Positions 1 to 5,770 are shown, numbered from the stretch's first letter. The stretch is 5,863 nt of DNA from Ghiorsea sp. (GCA_027019685.1 JALUWH010000306.1:1-5863); one strand, 5' to 3'. The notes: generated by a model not told the origin, from the letters alone. Translations and numbers: made by a program.

Positions 1-812
1 ATGCCGAGAAAACTTTAAAGGCTATGGAGTTGGGTGCATTTGATTATATTCTTAAACCTGCTGATACGGTTGCAGATAAAAAGGTATATTTACAAAATAA
101 ACTATTACCTAAAATTAAACAGGCTAGAAGCTTAAAATCAGTATCTAAGCGTGTGCATGTTCCTATGAAGGCTGTACCAAAAGCAACAAACGTAACGCCA
201 CCTTCAAAAACATTCATTAAAACAACACATGGTGCATTTAAAGCAGATGTGGTTGCCATTGGTTCAAGCACAGGAGGACCTGCTGCCTTACAAGAGGTAT
301 TAAGTCAGCTTCCTGAAAATTTTTCAGTACCTATTGTGGTGACTCAGCATATGCCAAAATCTTTTATTTCATCACTTGCGGCACGGTTGAATCAAAGCAG
401 CCCATTGGTTTGTCGTGTGGCAGAACAAGGGGAAGTGTTGCAAGTAGGTCATGTTTACTTGGCTCCTGGTGATGTGCATATGAAAATCGCACAGCGAGGC
501 TCTTCTTTAGTCGCACAGTTAGAGGAGGGGGTACGCGTCAACCATGCCATTCCATCGGTGGATGTAACTTATGAATCATTGGTTGCGCTATCACCAACAG
601 TGAAAACATTGGCTGTGGTTTTGACAGGTATGGGTAATGATGGTGCTAAAGGAGCTAAGCTATTGTCAGAAAAAGGTAATCGTGTGCTTGTTCAAAATGA
701 AGAAAGCAGTGTGGTGTGGGGCATGGCAGGTAAAACTTTTCGCAATGGTGCTGCTGATGAAGTGCTGCCTTTAGCTGCAATACCTCAAGCTTTGCTAAAG
801 TATGTGTCTTAA
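1..812 (+). CDS. cheB: Chemotaxis response regulator protein-glutamate methylesterase CheB (5' end cut by window)
   Basis: CheB removes methyl groups from (and deamidates) glutamates of chemoreceptors, resetting the signalling array; it is cytoplasmic and activated by phosphorylation from CheA. The reading frame is open from base 3, so the gene starts before the window; the first ATG seen (24) is internal. The first residues, AEKTLKAMELGAFDYILKP, are the end of a receiver domain, including the conserved switch Lys-Pro; the phospho-acceptor Asp is outside the window. A linker of about 50 residues follows, then the methylesterase domain. Its triad is visible: Ser in GSSTGG (codon 267-269), His in VTQHMP, and Asp in LTGMGNDG. 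The C-terminus is complete, stopping with TAA at 810-812. cheR starts about 24 bases downstream on the same strand, so the two are probably co-transcribed. The family call is secure; only the N-terminal half of the receiver is unseen. Confidence 0.95.
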   Translation, partial: AEKTLKAMELGAFDYILKPADTVADKKVYLQNKLLPKIKQARSLKSVSKRVHVPMKAVPKATNVTPPSKTFIKTTHGAFKADVVAIGSSTGGPAALQEVLSQLPENFSVPIVVTQHMPKSFISSLAARLNQSSPLVCRVAEQGEVLQVGHVYLAPGDVHMKIAQRGSSLVAQLEEGVRVNHAIPSVDVTYESLVALSPTVKTLAVVLTGMGNDGAKGAKLLSEKGNRVLVQNEESSVVWGMAGKTFRNGAADEVLPLAAIPQALLKYVS

Positions 813-824
813 AATAAAATCTGC

Positions 825-830
825 AGGAGG
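825..830 (+). promoter_or_regulatory. Strong Shine-Dalgarno site of cheR
   Basis: AGGAGG lies in the short gap after cheB. Two GTG codons follow in tandem, at 834 and 837. The spacing is 3 bases to the first and 6 to the second, so the second GTG is the better-placed start; the choice changes the protein by one residue. Confidence 0.75.
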
Positions 831-836
831 TCGGTG

Positions 837-1661
837 GTGAAAGAGCATAAGTTTACATGGTTCCGTGAGTTCTTAGAGCGAAAAAGCGGTATTGTGATTA
901 ACCAAAGTAAGGCATATCTTGTTAAATCAAGGCTACAGAAATTAGTGGAAAAATATGGTGTGGTCGATTTGAATGCGCTTATTCTGAAGATAAAACAGCA
1001 GGAAAATTCAGTGCTTGCAGATGAAGCGATTGATTTGATGACCACCAATGAAACTTTATTCTTTCGGGATGGTTACCCCTTTGTTGCATTACAAGAGCAT
1101 GTTTTTCCTGAAATTAACCAAAATAAAGGCACAAGCGCACCTATCAATATATGGTCTGCGGCTTCATCTCGAGGTCAGGAGGCATATTCGATAGCCATGA
1201 CAGCTTGTGAAGCTATGCCTAATGCTAGGCAACGGGTAAAAATAGTAGGCACAGATTTATCTGCGGAATCGGTCGCTTTTGCACAAAAGGGTGCATATTC
1301 GGATATTGAAGTGAAGCGTGGTGTTTCTATGCCTAGGTTAAATAAATTTTTTCGACCAGTTGGATCATCGTGGGTGGTGAATGATGATTTAAGAGCAATG
1401 GTAAGTTTTCATGAAGGAAACCTAGTGTCAGACACATTGGTGACACAAATGCGCCGTTTTGGTGTGTTTGATGTTGTATTTTTGCGTAATGTATTGATTT
1501 ATTTCAGTATTGAAGAGCGCAAACGTGTTATTGACCGTATTGCAAGAACCATGCATAAAGGTGGTTACCTTATTACAGGTGCCGCAGATTTACCTGAAGG
1601 GAATACATCCAAGTGGGAACGTGTTGATGTTCAGCGGCAAAGAATTTGGCGTTTATGCTGA
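837..1661 (+). CDS. cheR: Chemotaxis protein methyltransferase CheR
   Basis: CheR transfers methyl from S-adenosylmethionine to receptor glutamates, opposing CheB in adaptation. The product is about 274 residues, normal for the family. Residues 1-75 form the small helical N-terminal domain. TTNETLFFRD (about 69-78) is the conserved motif at the domain junction. NIWSAASSRGQEAYSIAM (about 104-121) is the SAM-binding motif I. VGTDLS (about 137-142) is the next strand with the acidic residue expected to contact SAM. FDVVFLRNVLIYF (about 211-223) is the CheR signature near the C-terminus. Motif I is a variant: the commoner form has CS[TS]G[EQ]EPYS, here ASSRGQEAYS. The start is a GTG; the GTG at 834 is an alternative. 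It follows cheB closely. The last 9 bases, with the TGA stop at 1659-1661, overlap the end of ftsY on the other strand. Confidence 0.95.
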   Translation: MKEHKFTWFREFLERKSGIVINQSKAYLVKSRLQKLVEKYGVVDLNALILKIKQQENSVLADEAIDLMTTNETLFFRDGYPFVALQEHVFPEINQNKGTSAPINIWSAASSRGQEAYSIAMTACEAMPNARQRVKIVGTDLSAESVAFAQKGAYSDIEVKRGVSMPRLNKFFRPVGSSWVVNDDLRAMVSFHEGNLVSDTLVTQMRRFGVFDVVFLRNVLIYFSIEERKRVIDRIARTMHKGGYLITGAADLPEGNTSKWERVDVQRQRIWRLC

Positions 1662-2543
1662 TGGTTGTTGCGTTTGGGGAAGTAGGCTGTCGATATAGGC
1701 TTCTGCATTAAAAGGCATCAAATCTTCCAAGCTTTCGCCCACACCAATATAACGAACAGGTAACTTAAACTTATCACATAATTGCAATACCACGCCACCT
1801 TTGCCTGTACCATCAAGTTTGGTGACAATTAAACCCGTGGTATGAATGATTTCACGGAATTTTTCGACCTGTACAATGGCATTTTGACCTGTGCCACCAT
1901 CCACCACATGCCAAACTTCATGTGGCGCACCATCCAAAGCTTTGCCAATCACGCGATATACCTTTGCCAATTCATTCATCAGGCTGGTATCGGTTTGTAC
2001 ACGACCTGCCGTATCAATAATAATTACATCATAATTCTTAGCTATGCCGCGTGAGATGGTATCAAAAGCGACCGATGCAGGATCTGCGCCTTCGGCTTGT
2101 TTGACAATATCTGCACCAGCACGCTCAACCCATACTGCCAACTGCTCTACAGCCGCTGCTCTAAAAGTATCAGCAGCACCAATCAGCACCTTTTTACCTT
2201 GGTCTGCATACATATTGGCAAGTTTACCAATGGTGGTGGTTTTGCCCGTGCCATTCACGCCAGCAACCAAGAGTACAAAAGGTTTAGCATCTTTAATTGC
2301 GTTACCTGTGACCAGTGTGGCTTGCATATTATCTTTTAATGATTGCATGGGCTGCTTTGATTTTTTTGCTTTTTCAACCAAGTCCATCGCCAATTGTGCG
2401 CCGCAATCTGCCATGATTAAGGCATCTTCAATATCTTGCCATTGGCTTTCACTTAATTTTTCTTTGGGTTCACTGGGGAATAAACCACCAATACTTTCAC
2501 GGGTTTTGCTTAACCCTTTGCTAAGACGACTAAAAAATGACAT
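1653..2543 (-). CDS. ftsY: Signal recognition particle receptor FtsY
   Basis: FtsY is the SRP receptor: a GTPase at the inner membrane that pairs with Ffh to deliver nascent membrane proteins to SecYEG. At 296 residues this is a short form: it has the NG domains but no long acidic A domain like that of E. coli. The N-terminus, MSFFSRLSKGLSKTRESIGG, looks like the amphipathic membrane-binding helix before the N domain. GTPase motifs are in order: G1 GVNGTGKT (95-102), G2 region DTFRAAAVEQL (125-135), G3 DTAGR (177-181), GTGQNA (217-222), G4 TKLDG (241-245), and closing GVGESLEDLMPF (267-278). The ATG at 2541-2543 has a GAGG-type site about 8 bases upstream. The gene is convergent with cheR and is the last minus-strand gene after the secreted-protein pair, about 80 bp from it; it may have its own promoter or receive read-through. 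Confidence 0.97.
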   Translation of the reverse strand: MSFFSRLSKGLSKTRESIGGLFPSEPKEKLSESQWQDIEDALIMADCGAQLAMDLVEKAKKSKQPMQSLKDNMQATLVTGNAIKDAKPFVLLVAGVNGTGKTTTIGKLANMYADQGKKVLIGAADTFRAAAVEQLAVWVERAGADIVKQAEGADPASVAFDTISRGIAKNYDVIIIDTAGRVQTDTSLMNELAKVYRVIGKALDGAPHEVWHVVDGGTGQNAIVQVEKFREIIHTTGLIVTKLDGTGKGGVVLQLCDKFKLPVRYIGVGESLEDLMPFNAEAYIDSLLPQTQQPSA

Positions 2544-2572
2544 ATATACACCCTCAAAACGATAACCATCGC

Positions 2573-2601
2573 ATGATTGTGATTTAGCTTACATTTTGCA
2601 A
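2573..2601 (-). promoter_or_regulatory. Weak candidate sigma70 promoter for ftsY
   Basis: In the 80-bp gap upstream of ftsY the minus strand reads TTGCAA (2601-2596), a 17-base spacer, then AATCAT (2578-2573). Each box matches its consensus at 4 of 6 positions. It would start transcription about 25 bases before the ftsY ATG. The match is poor and could be chance; read-through from the upstream secreted-protein genes is the alternative. Confidence 0.25.
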
Positions 2602-2604
2602 GTT

Positions 2605-2697
2605 TAATCATTGATGAGAGGCATCAATCAGGGTGGTCGGGGTCATTATCTTGGTTGTTGGGTTTGCCATCACCATCACGGTCATCATCTTCATCGT
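2605..2697. repeat. Direct repeat, copy 1 (93 bp, exact)
   Basis: These 93 bases are identical to 5771-5863, an offset of 3166 bp. The copy covers the last 24 codons and stop of the PKD/TSP3 gene plus 19 bases beyond its stop. On the left, similarity extends only a few more bases (CAAGT, then one mismatch at 2604/5770). On the right the second copy is cut by the window edge, so the full repeat length is unknown. Confidence 0.97.
2610..2628 (-). terminator. Small hairpin spanning the stop codon of the PKD/TSP3 gene (possible weak terminator)
   Basis: ATTGATG (2610-2616) and CATCAAT (2622-2628) form a perfect 7-bp inverted repeat with a 5-base loop; the TGA stop (2626-2624) sits inside the stem. 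On the minus strand the sequence after it is GATTAAACTT, with no real U-run, and the stem is AT-rich. It is therefore not a convincing intrinsic terminator. It is retained in the second repeat copy (5776-5794). Confidence 0.3.
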
Positions 2698-3697
2698 CGG
2701 GGATACCATCGTGATCTATATCCTCGTTAGGATTTGCGTTATCGCCTGTACCCTGACCATTTCCATTGGTTCCACCGCCAGCATTACCACCACCATTATT
2801 TCCAGCAGGTGGGGTGACTACAGGGGGATTCGGGTCAATTACGGTGACAGGCATAGTTGCTGTCACCAATGTGGCATAAGGGTCGCTTACGCTGACGGAC
2901 ACATTGTAAGTGCCTGCTGCAAGTTGTACCAAAGGTTTAGCACCTGTTGCTGTGCCAAAAGCTCCGCTCCACAGATACGTATAGGCTGTACCGTAGGGGT
3001 CTTGCGGCCCAGTAATATCAAGCTGCACATCACAGATGCCGCCCGTGCAACCAATTACTGAATAATTATCCGTGACATTGGGTGTCACAGGTTTTACAGG
3101 ACCGATGACGGGAAACACCTTGCCTGGACCATAAGGGGTATGTCTGTGAAACGGCAATGACACATCTTCAGATGCTGGTTCTCCTGAAAAAGCAGGGGAG
3201 GGAGTCAAACCTTCTGCATAAGCAAATGATGCACCTGGAGGGTATGGTGATATGAATGTAAAACCAGAAAGTAAACCACTAGGAACAAGAAGTTGAGCAT
3301 TATTTTTATCAGGATATGTTGCCCATGAAACAAACAGTGTTTCTGGAGCATAAGAAAAATTAGGGAAATATTGATCCCTTAAAGGGTCAGTAACTGTAGG
3401 ATATTCTCCTATTCCCCAAGGAGATGTTGCAGTATTAGGTATAACGCCATCTACTGCTGGCAATTTTATATCAAAGCCCCAAACACTTTGCATGCTTGAA
3501 GGGGAAGACAACAAAGAATAGCTATATTGATAACCTTGTGGAACTTTTGTGATGTTTGACGTTATATTGAGGGTAAATTCATCTGCTGTATGTATGGGGT
3601 TACCTGTCTTGTCAAACAACCCTGGAAGGATTACTGCATAAGCCTGACTTGAAGCAAACAACCCCAATATGAGTATCAACTTTATTAAATTTACCAT
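2624..3697 (-). CDS. Secreted protein with PKD-like domain and Asp-rich thrombospondin type 3-like C-terminal tail
   Basis: The function is unknown; it is probably an exported or cell-surface protein. With the start chosen here the product is 357 residues. Residues 1-21 (MVNLIKLILILGLFASSQAYA) are a Sec signal peptide with an A-Y-A cleavage site. About 22-205 is an unrecognised, aromatic- and Pro-rich region. About 210-288 resembles a PKD-type beta-sandwich (YTYLWSGAFG, then LAAGTYNVSVSVSD). About 293-323 is a Gly/Asn-rich linker. About 324-357 carries DIDHDGIPDDEDDDRDGDG and similar, with 14 Asp in 32 residues, matching calcium-binding TSP type 3 repeats. The frame is open to 3853, but that extension overlaps the upstream gene. 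The paired ATGs at 3700 and 3697 directly precede the signal peptide and follow an AGGGAG site, which favours 3697. The gene sits 10 bases after the stop of the peptidase-like gene. Its 3' end is exactly duplicated at the window's right edge. Confidence 0.85.
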   Translation of the reverse strand: MVNLIKLILILGLFASSQAYAVILPGLFDKTGNPIHTADEFTLNITSNITKVPQGYQYSYSLLSSPSSMQSVWGFDIKLPAVDGVIPNTATSPWGIGEYPTVTDPLRDQYFPNFSYAPETLFVSWATYPDKNNAQLLVPSGLLSGFTFISPYPPGASFAYAEGLTPSPAFSGEPASEDVSLPFHRHTPYGPGKVFPVIGPVKPVTPNVTDNYSVIGCTGGICDVQLDITGPQDPYGTAYTYLWSGAFGTATGAKPLVQLAAGTYNVSVSVSDPYATLVTATMPVTVIDPNPPVVTPPAGNNGGGNAGGGTNGNGQGTGDNANPNEDIDHDGIPDDEDDDRDGDGKPNNQDNDPDHPD

Positions 3698-3703
3698 CAT
3701 GTT

Positions 3704-3709
3704 CTCCCT
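3704..3709 (-). promoter_or_regulatory. Shine-Dalgarno site overlapping the upstream stop codon
   Basis: AGGGAG on the minus strand overlaps the TAG stop (3710-3708) of the peptidase-like gene. It lies 3 bases before the first and 6 before the second of two adjacent ATG codons. This arrangement suggests translational coupling, and it decides against the long upstream extension of the downstream reading frame. Confidence 0.6.
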
Positions 3710-5420
3710 ACCAAAAGTAAATGTGCCAATGTCTGTTGGCTCCAGAACCATGCTCTTCTCCAAACACCAGTTTCTTAAGCCATTTTTTCTTATATAGTAG
3801 TCGGTTAATATTTTTCTCAACCGTCTCATTTGCAGAAGTGTTTGCTGTATCATAAAGACGTATATCTAAGTCTATTCCCCTCCTATGGAGACTATGAGAG
3901 CCAGACCAGTTACCCTTCACATCAAACTTTCCACCAAAGGGCAAGCTCGCATCATTTATATAAAGCCCAGCACCATAGCTTAATGAGTAAAGCGTCATGA
4001 GATAACTCATGGTATTGTTTGTTTTTAGTGTTACCCAGTGGTTATTGTCTGGTGTTGTGGGATTACCTTTATTATTTGGGCCATGATGAGCGACTGTGCC
4101 ACCAATAGCTACATGCGGTGAAGGAACTTGTAGCCAAGATAGCCCAAATATCTGTGCAGTTATGGGTGGAGATACAACATTTGCGCTACAGCCTTGGAAG
4201 TCAACTTTTGCCCTAACTTTATCTTGAGCCGAAAATTCTGTGGCTGTGTATGTTGCTGTGTATAAGCCTTGACCTTTATCCGCAACTTTTGAAATTGCCC
4301 CCAAAGGTCGAGTTGAAGTGGCAACGGTTGAAGCATCATGATTATGGCCACCGAACTTTGTCGATACCCTTTCAACTGTAAGGGAAATGTTAGCTCCTAC
4401 TACAGGGAGTCCGCTAGAGTCTTGTACATTAATGTTAAGCGGAGTGCTTCTTGCAGATAATTTTTGAAAACGTCTGCATTTTGGATTCTTAGCATCGGGA
4501 CACCAATGTATATTTGGTTCAATAGATGTTTTTGTAGGAACGACAGTCACATTCAACCCACCTGCAATCACATTTGCTGTAGCTGTTGCGTTAGCCGTAT
4601 ATCCTGCGGCTGTGGTGACGCTTGCAGTAAAGTTTAGCGTGCTCCCTGGTGTGCTTGCGCCCGAATACCCATTAGGAAGCCCAAAATCGGCAAAGGTGAG
4701 TGTAGCTGTTTTACCTGTAAAGGCTGCCGATGCAGTTGTTCCATTCGGGAAAGTTAAAGTTACTGTGCCACCATTGGGTGTGGGGTCGTTGGATGTGACG
4801 GTAATCTTTCCTGTTTCAGTATCGCAAGGTGTAAGTGATGGTTTACCAAGATTTATCGAAATTTTAGGCGTTGGGTTAGCTATGGTAAATTGATGTGTTG
4901 CTATTGCAATAACTGGACCAATAGCTCTCCCCCAACTAAGATACCAGCCAACGTAATAACAACCTGCAGCATACGTATCTTGAATAAAAACTGATGCTGT
5001 ATGCACACTTCCTGGCTGCATGCCAGAGGTGTTTATAGGCACTGAAAAATTAAGCGTTTTACCCAAATCAGAGCTTGGATTAATTCCTCTGCTGTATCCC
5101 ACTAATCCTATTTGACCTCTATCTACACCATCAATAGAATAATGAAGCGTGGCATGTTCACCACTCCAAAATATCCAGTCCCAATAGCTTGGTGAGAATA
5201 CGGGTGGTGCAATTGAATAAAACCCACAATCTCTACTCGCATTACTAGGCACAGTATCTATTAACAAAACATAATTTCCTGTTATATTAAACGCAGTATT
5301 GGGTGCAACAACTGTTGGTGGAGATGGTATGATATTTACTTGACCTGTAGAGGCATAAGTGTTCCCTTGAAAAAAACATAACATTGACGACAATATAATA
5401 ATACGCAGTAAAAACAACAT
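3708..5420 (-). CDS. Secreted Ig-like protein with C-terminal M15/M74-type zinc peptidase-like domain
   Basis: Probably an exported protein acting on or near peptidoglycan; the substrate is not known. The chosen start gives 570 residues. Residues 1-23 (MLFLLRIIILSSMLCFFQGNTYA) form a Sec signal peptide. About 24-180 is an unrecognised beta-rich region with several Trp and Cys. About 185-285 is a Thr/Gly-rich Ig-like stretch. About 290-415 looks like an invasin/Big-type Ig domain (PLNINVQDSSGLPVVGANIS) containing an unusual GGHNH (357-361). About 420-570 is the C-terminal domain. INDASLPFGG precedes SLHRRGIDLDI, which fits the SxHxxGxxxD zinc motif (His512, Asp519), and HWHI near the end supplies the H-x-H pair (His564, His566). 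These are the hallmarks of the DD-carboxypeptidase/MepA/hedgehog fold. The frame extends to an ATG at 5507, but the signal peptide and AGGAGG site at 5435-5430 support 5420. The gene heads a two-gene unit. Activity is inferred from motifs only. Confidence 0.85.
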   Translation of the reverse strand: MLFLLRIIILSSMLCFFQGNTYASTGQVNIIPSPPTVVAPNTAFNITGNYVLLIDTVPSNASRDCGFYSIAPPVFSPSYWDWIFWSGEHATLHYSIDGVDRGQIGLVGYSRGINPSSDLGKTLNFSVPINTSGMQPGSVHTASVFIQDTYAAGCYYVGWYLSWGRAIGPVIAIATHQFTIANPTPKISINLGKPSLTPCDTETGKITVTSNDPTPNGGTVTLTFPNGTTASAAFTGKTATLTFADFGLPNGYSGASTPGSTLNFTASVTTAAGYTANATATANVIAGGLNVTVVPTKTSIEPNIHWCPDAKNPKCRRFQKLSARSTPLNINVQDSSGLPVVGANISLTVERVSTKFGGHNHDASTVATSTRPLGAISKVADKGQGLYTATYTATEFSAQDKVRAKVDFQGCSANVVSPPITAQIFGLSWLQVPSPHVAIGGTVAHHGPNNKGNPTTPDNNHWVTLKTNNTMSYLMTLYSLSYGAGLYINDASLPFGGKFDVKGNWSGSHSLHRRGIDLDIRLYDTANTSANETVEKNINRLLYKKKWLKKLVFGEEHGSGANRHWHIYFW

Positions 5421-5429
5421 CAGTTTCCC

Positions 5430-5435
5430 CCTCCT
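5430..5435 (-). promoter_or_regulatory. Shine-Dalgarno site fixing the start of the peptidase-like gene
   Basis: AGGAGG followed by GGG lies 9 bases before the ATG at 5420-5418 on the minus strand. That ATG opens directly into a hydrophobic signal peptide. The in-frame ATGs at 5459 and 5507 lack a comparable site and would add a Pro-rich stretch in front of the signal peptide. Confidence 0.65.
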
Positions 5436-5457
5436 CGCAAAACAACTCGGATATGGC

Positions 5458-5488
5458 ATGTTAGTTGCGGGGGGGGGGTGAAAGTCAA
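5458..5488 (-). promoter_or_regulatory. Candidate promoter of the secreted-protein unit, with poly-C in the spacer
   Basis: On the minus strand TTGACT (5488-5483; 5 of 6 to the -35 consensus) is followed by 19 bases that include ten consecutive C, then TAACAT (5463-5458; 4 of 6 to the -10 consensus). Transcription would begin near 5451, giving a leader of about 30 bases that contains the AGGAGG site. The spacer is 2 bases longer than the 17-base optimum, so loss of two C would optimise it. The boxes are inferred by eye. Confidence 0.45.
5469..5478. repeat. Homopolymer tract, G10 on plus / C10 on minus
   Basis: Ten consecutive G on the plus strand, the only mononucleotide run of this length and type in an otherwise AT-rich intergenic region. 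It lies about 50 bp upstream of the start codon of the peptidase-like gene. Such tracts are prone to slipped-strand changes and also to sequencing error, so the exact count is uncertain. Confidence 0.95.
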
Positions 5489-5575
5489 GTGCTTTTATAT
5501 TGCTCAATTAGGCTTGGTGGAGCAAACACCAGCTAAAAACATAGGAATTTTTAGTTGTGTGATTAGGTTGTTGCC
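5489..5575. other. Intergenic region between divergent starts
   Basis: This is the rest of the gap between the minus-strand secreted-protein unit and the plus-strand HAD-like fragment. I see no gene in it. TGGTG (about 5515-5519) and CACCA (about 5527-5531) form a 5-bp inverted repeat with a 7-base loop and no T-run on either side, so it is not a terminator. No clear promoter for the plus-strand fragment could be picked. Confidence 0.5.
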
Positions 5576-5704
5576 ATGCTTTCAACTATAGATTTTAAAC
5601 TGGCTATCATTGATTTGGATAACACCTTATATGCTGCGAGAAATCGGGGACAGGAGAAATCGGGGACAGTATACTTATTTAAAATTATCATGCTCAATTT
5701 CTAG
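5576..5704 (+). pseudogene. 5' fragment of a HAD-superfamily hydrolase gene, interrupted
   Basis: The ATG at 5576 opens a 42-codon frame ending at TAG 5702-5704; an in-frame TAG at 5564-5566 closes it upstream. Residues 1-21, MLSTIDFKLAIIDLDNTLYAA, carry HAD motif I (DxDxT, here DLDNT) in the form DLDNTLY, typical of subfamily IA phosphatases such as pyrimidine 5'-nucleotidase-like proteins. These proteins usually exceed 200 residues. From residue 22 the frame reads through the GAGAAATCGGGGACAG repeat and the inverted-repeat element, so what follows (RNRGQEKSGTVYLF) is not HAD sequence. A weak AGG lies 8 bases before the ATG. I infer a real gene broken by insertion or rearrangement; the rest could lie beyond the window or be lost. 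A short motif match by chance is the alternative. Confidence 0.55.
5638..5669. repeat. Perfect 16-bp tandem duplication at the element's left end
   Basis: GAGAAATCGGGGACAG occurs at 5638-5653 and again, immediately adjacent, at 5654-5669. The second copy continues into TATACT, which is part of the inverted repeat; the first does not. It may be a partial duplication of the element's end made during insertion or by replication slippage. Confidence 0.9.
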
Positions 5705-5765
5705 CACTTTTTAATGCTATCAAGCAAGGAAAAGACAAAAAGAGTATACTGTCCCTGATTCCCTC
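5654..5765. mobile_element. Short non-autonomous inverted-repeat element, REP/RAYT (IS200-like) type
   Basis: AATCGGGGACAGTATACT (5658-5675) and AGTATACTGTCCCTGATT (5743-5760) are an 18-bp inverted repeat with one mismatch, extendable to a GAG at each outer end with an indel. They enclose about 67 AT-rich bases with a smaller TAGCA/TGCTA hairpin (5702-5706, 5715-5719) and no coding capacity. From memory, GGGGACAGTATACTTATTT-like sequence commonly flanks RAYT/Y1-transposase genes in Proteobacteria; I have not searched for it. Seen here: the repeat structure. Inferred: that it is a mobilised remnant or MITE-like derivative. It separates the HAD fragment from the second copy of the TSP3 gene tail. 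Confidence 0.6.
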
Positions 5766-5770
5766 AAGTC

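Noticed and set aside
2044..2565. Long plus-strand open frame of 173 codons
   Set aside because: It lies antisense to ftsY, whose GTPase motifs are unmistakable; the frame's protein has no recognisable features.
2633..3061. Plus-strand open frame of 142 codons
   Set aside because: It is the reverse of the Asp- and Gly-rich coding region of the PKD/TSP3 gene, giving an Ile/Val/Thr-rich, low-complexity product; a shadow frame.
3698..3853. Upstream extension of the PKD/TSP3 reading frame to an ATG at 3853
   Set aside because: It overlaps the C-terminal zinc-motif coding region of the upstream gene, and the signal peptide with a good ribosome binding site begins at 3700/3697.
4612..4893. Plus-strand open frame of 93 codons
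   Set aside because: It is antisense to the Ig-like part of the peptidase-like gene; no ribosome binding site or motif supports it.
5421..5507. Upstream extension of the peptidase-like gene to an ATG at 5507, reading through the poly-C tract
   Set aside because: It would put a charged, Pro-rich segment before the signal peptide. The AGGAGG site and signal peptide point to 5420. If it were real, the tract would act as a translational rather than a promoter switch.
5514..5533. Inverted repeat TGGTG/CACCA as a terminator or operator
   Set aside because: The stem is only 5 bp with no T-run on either strand, and no operator family is recognised.
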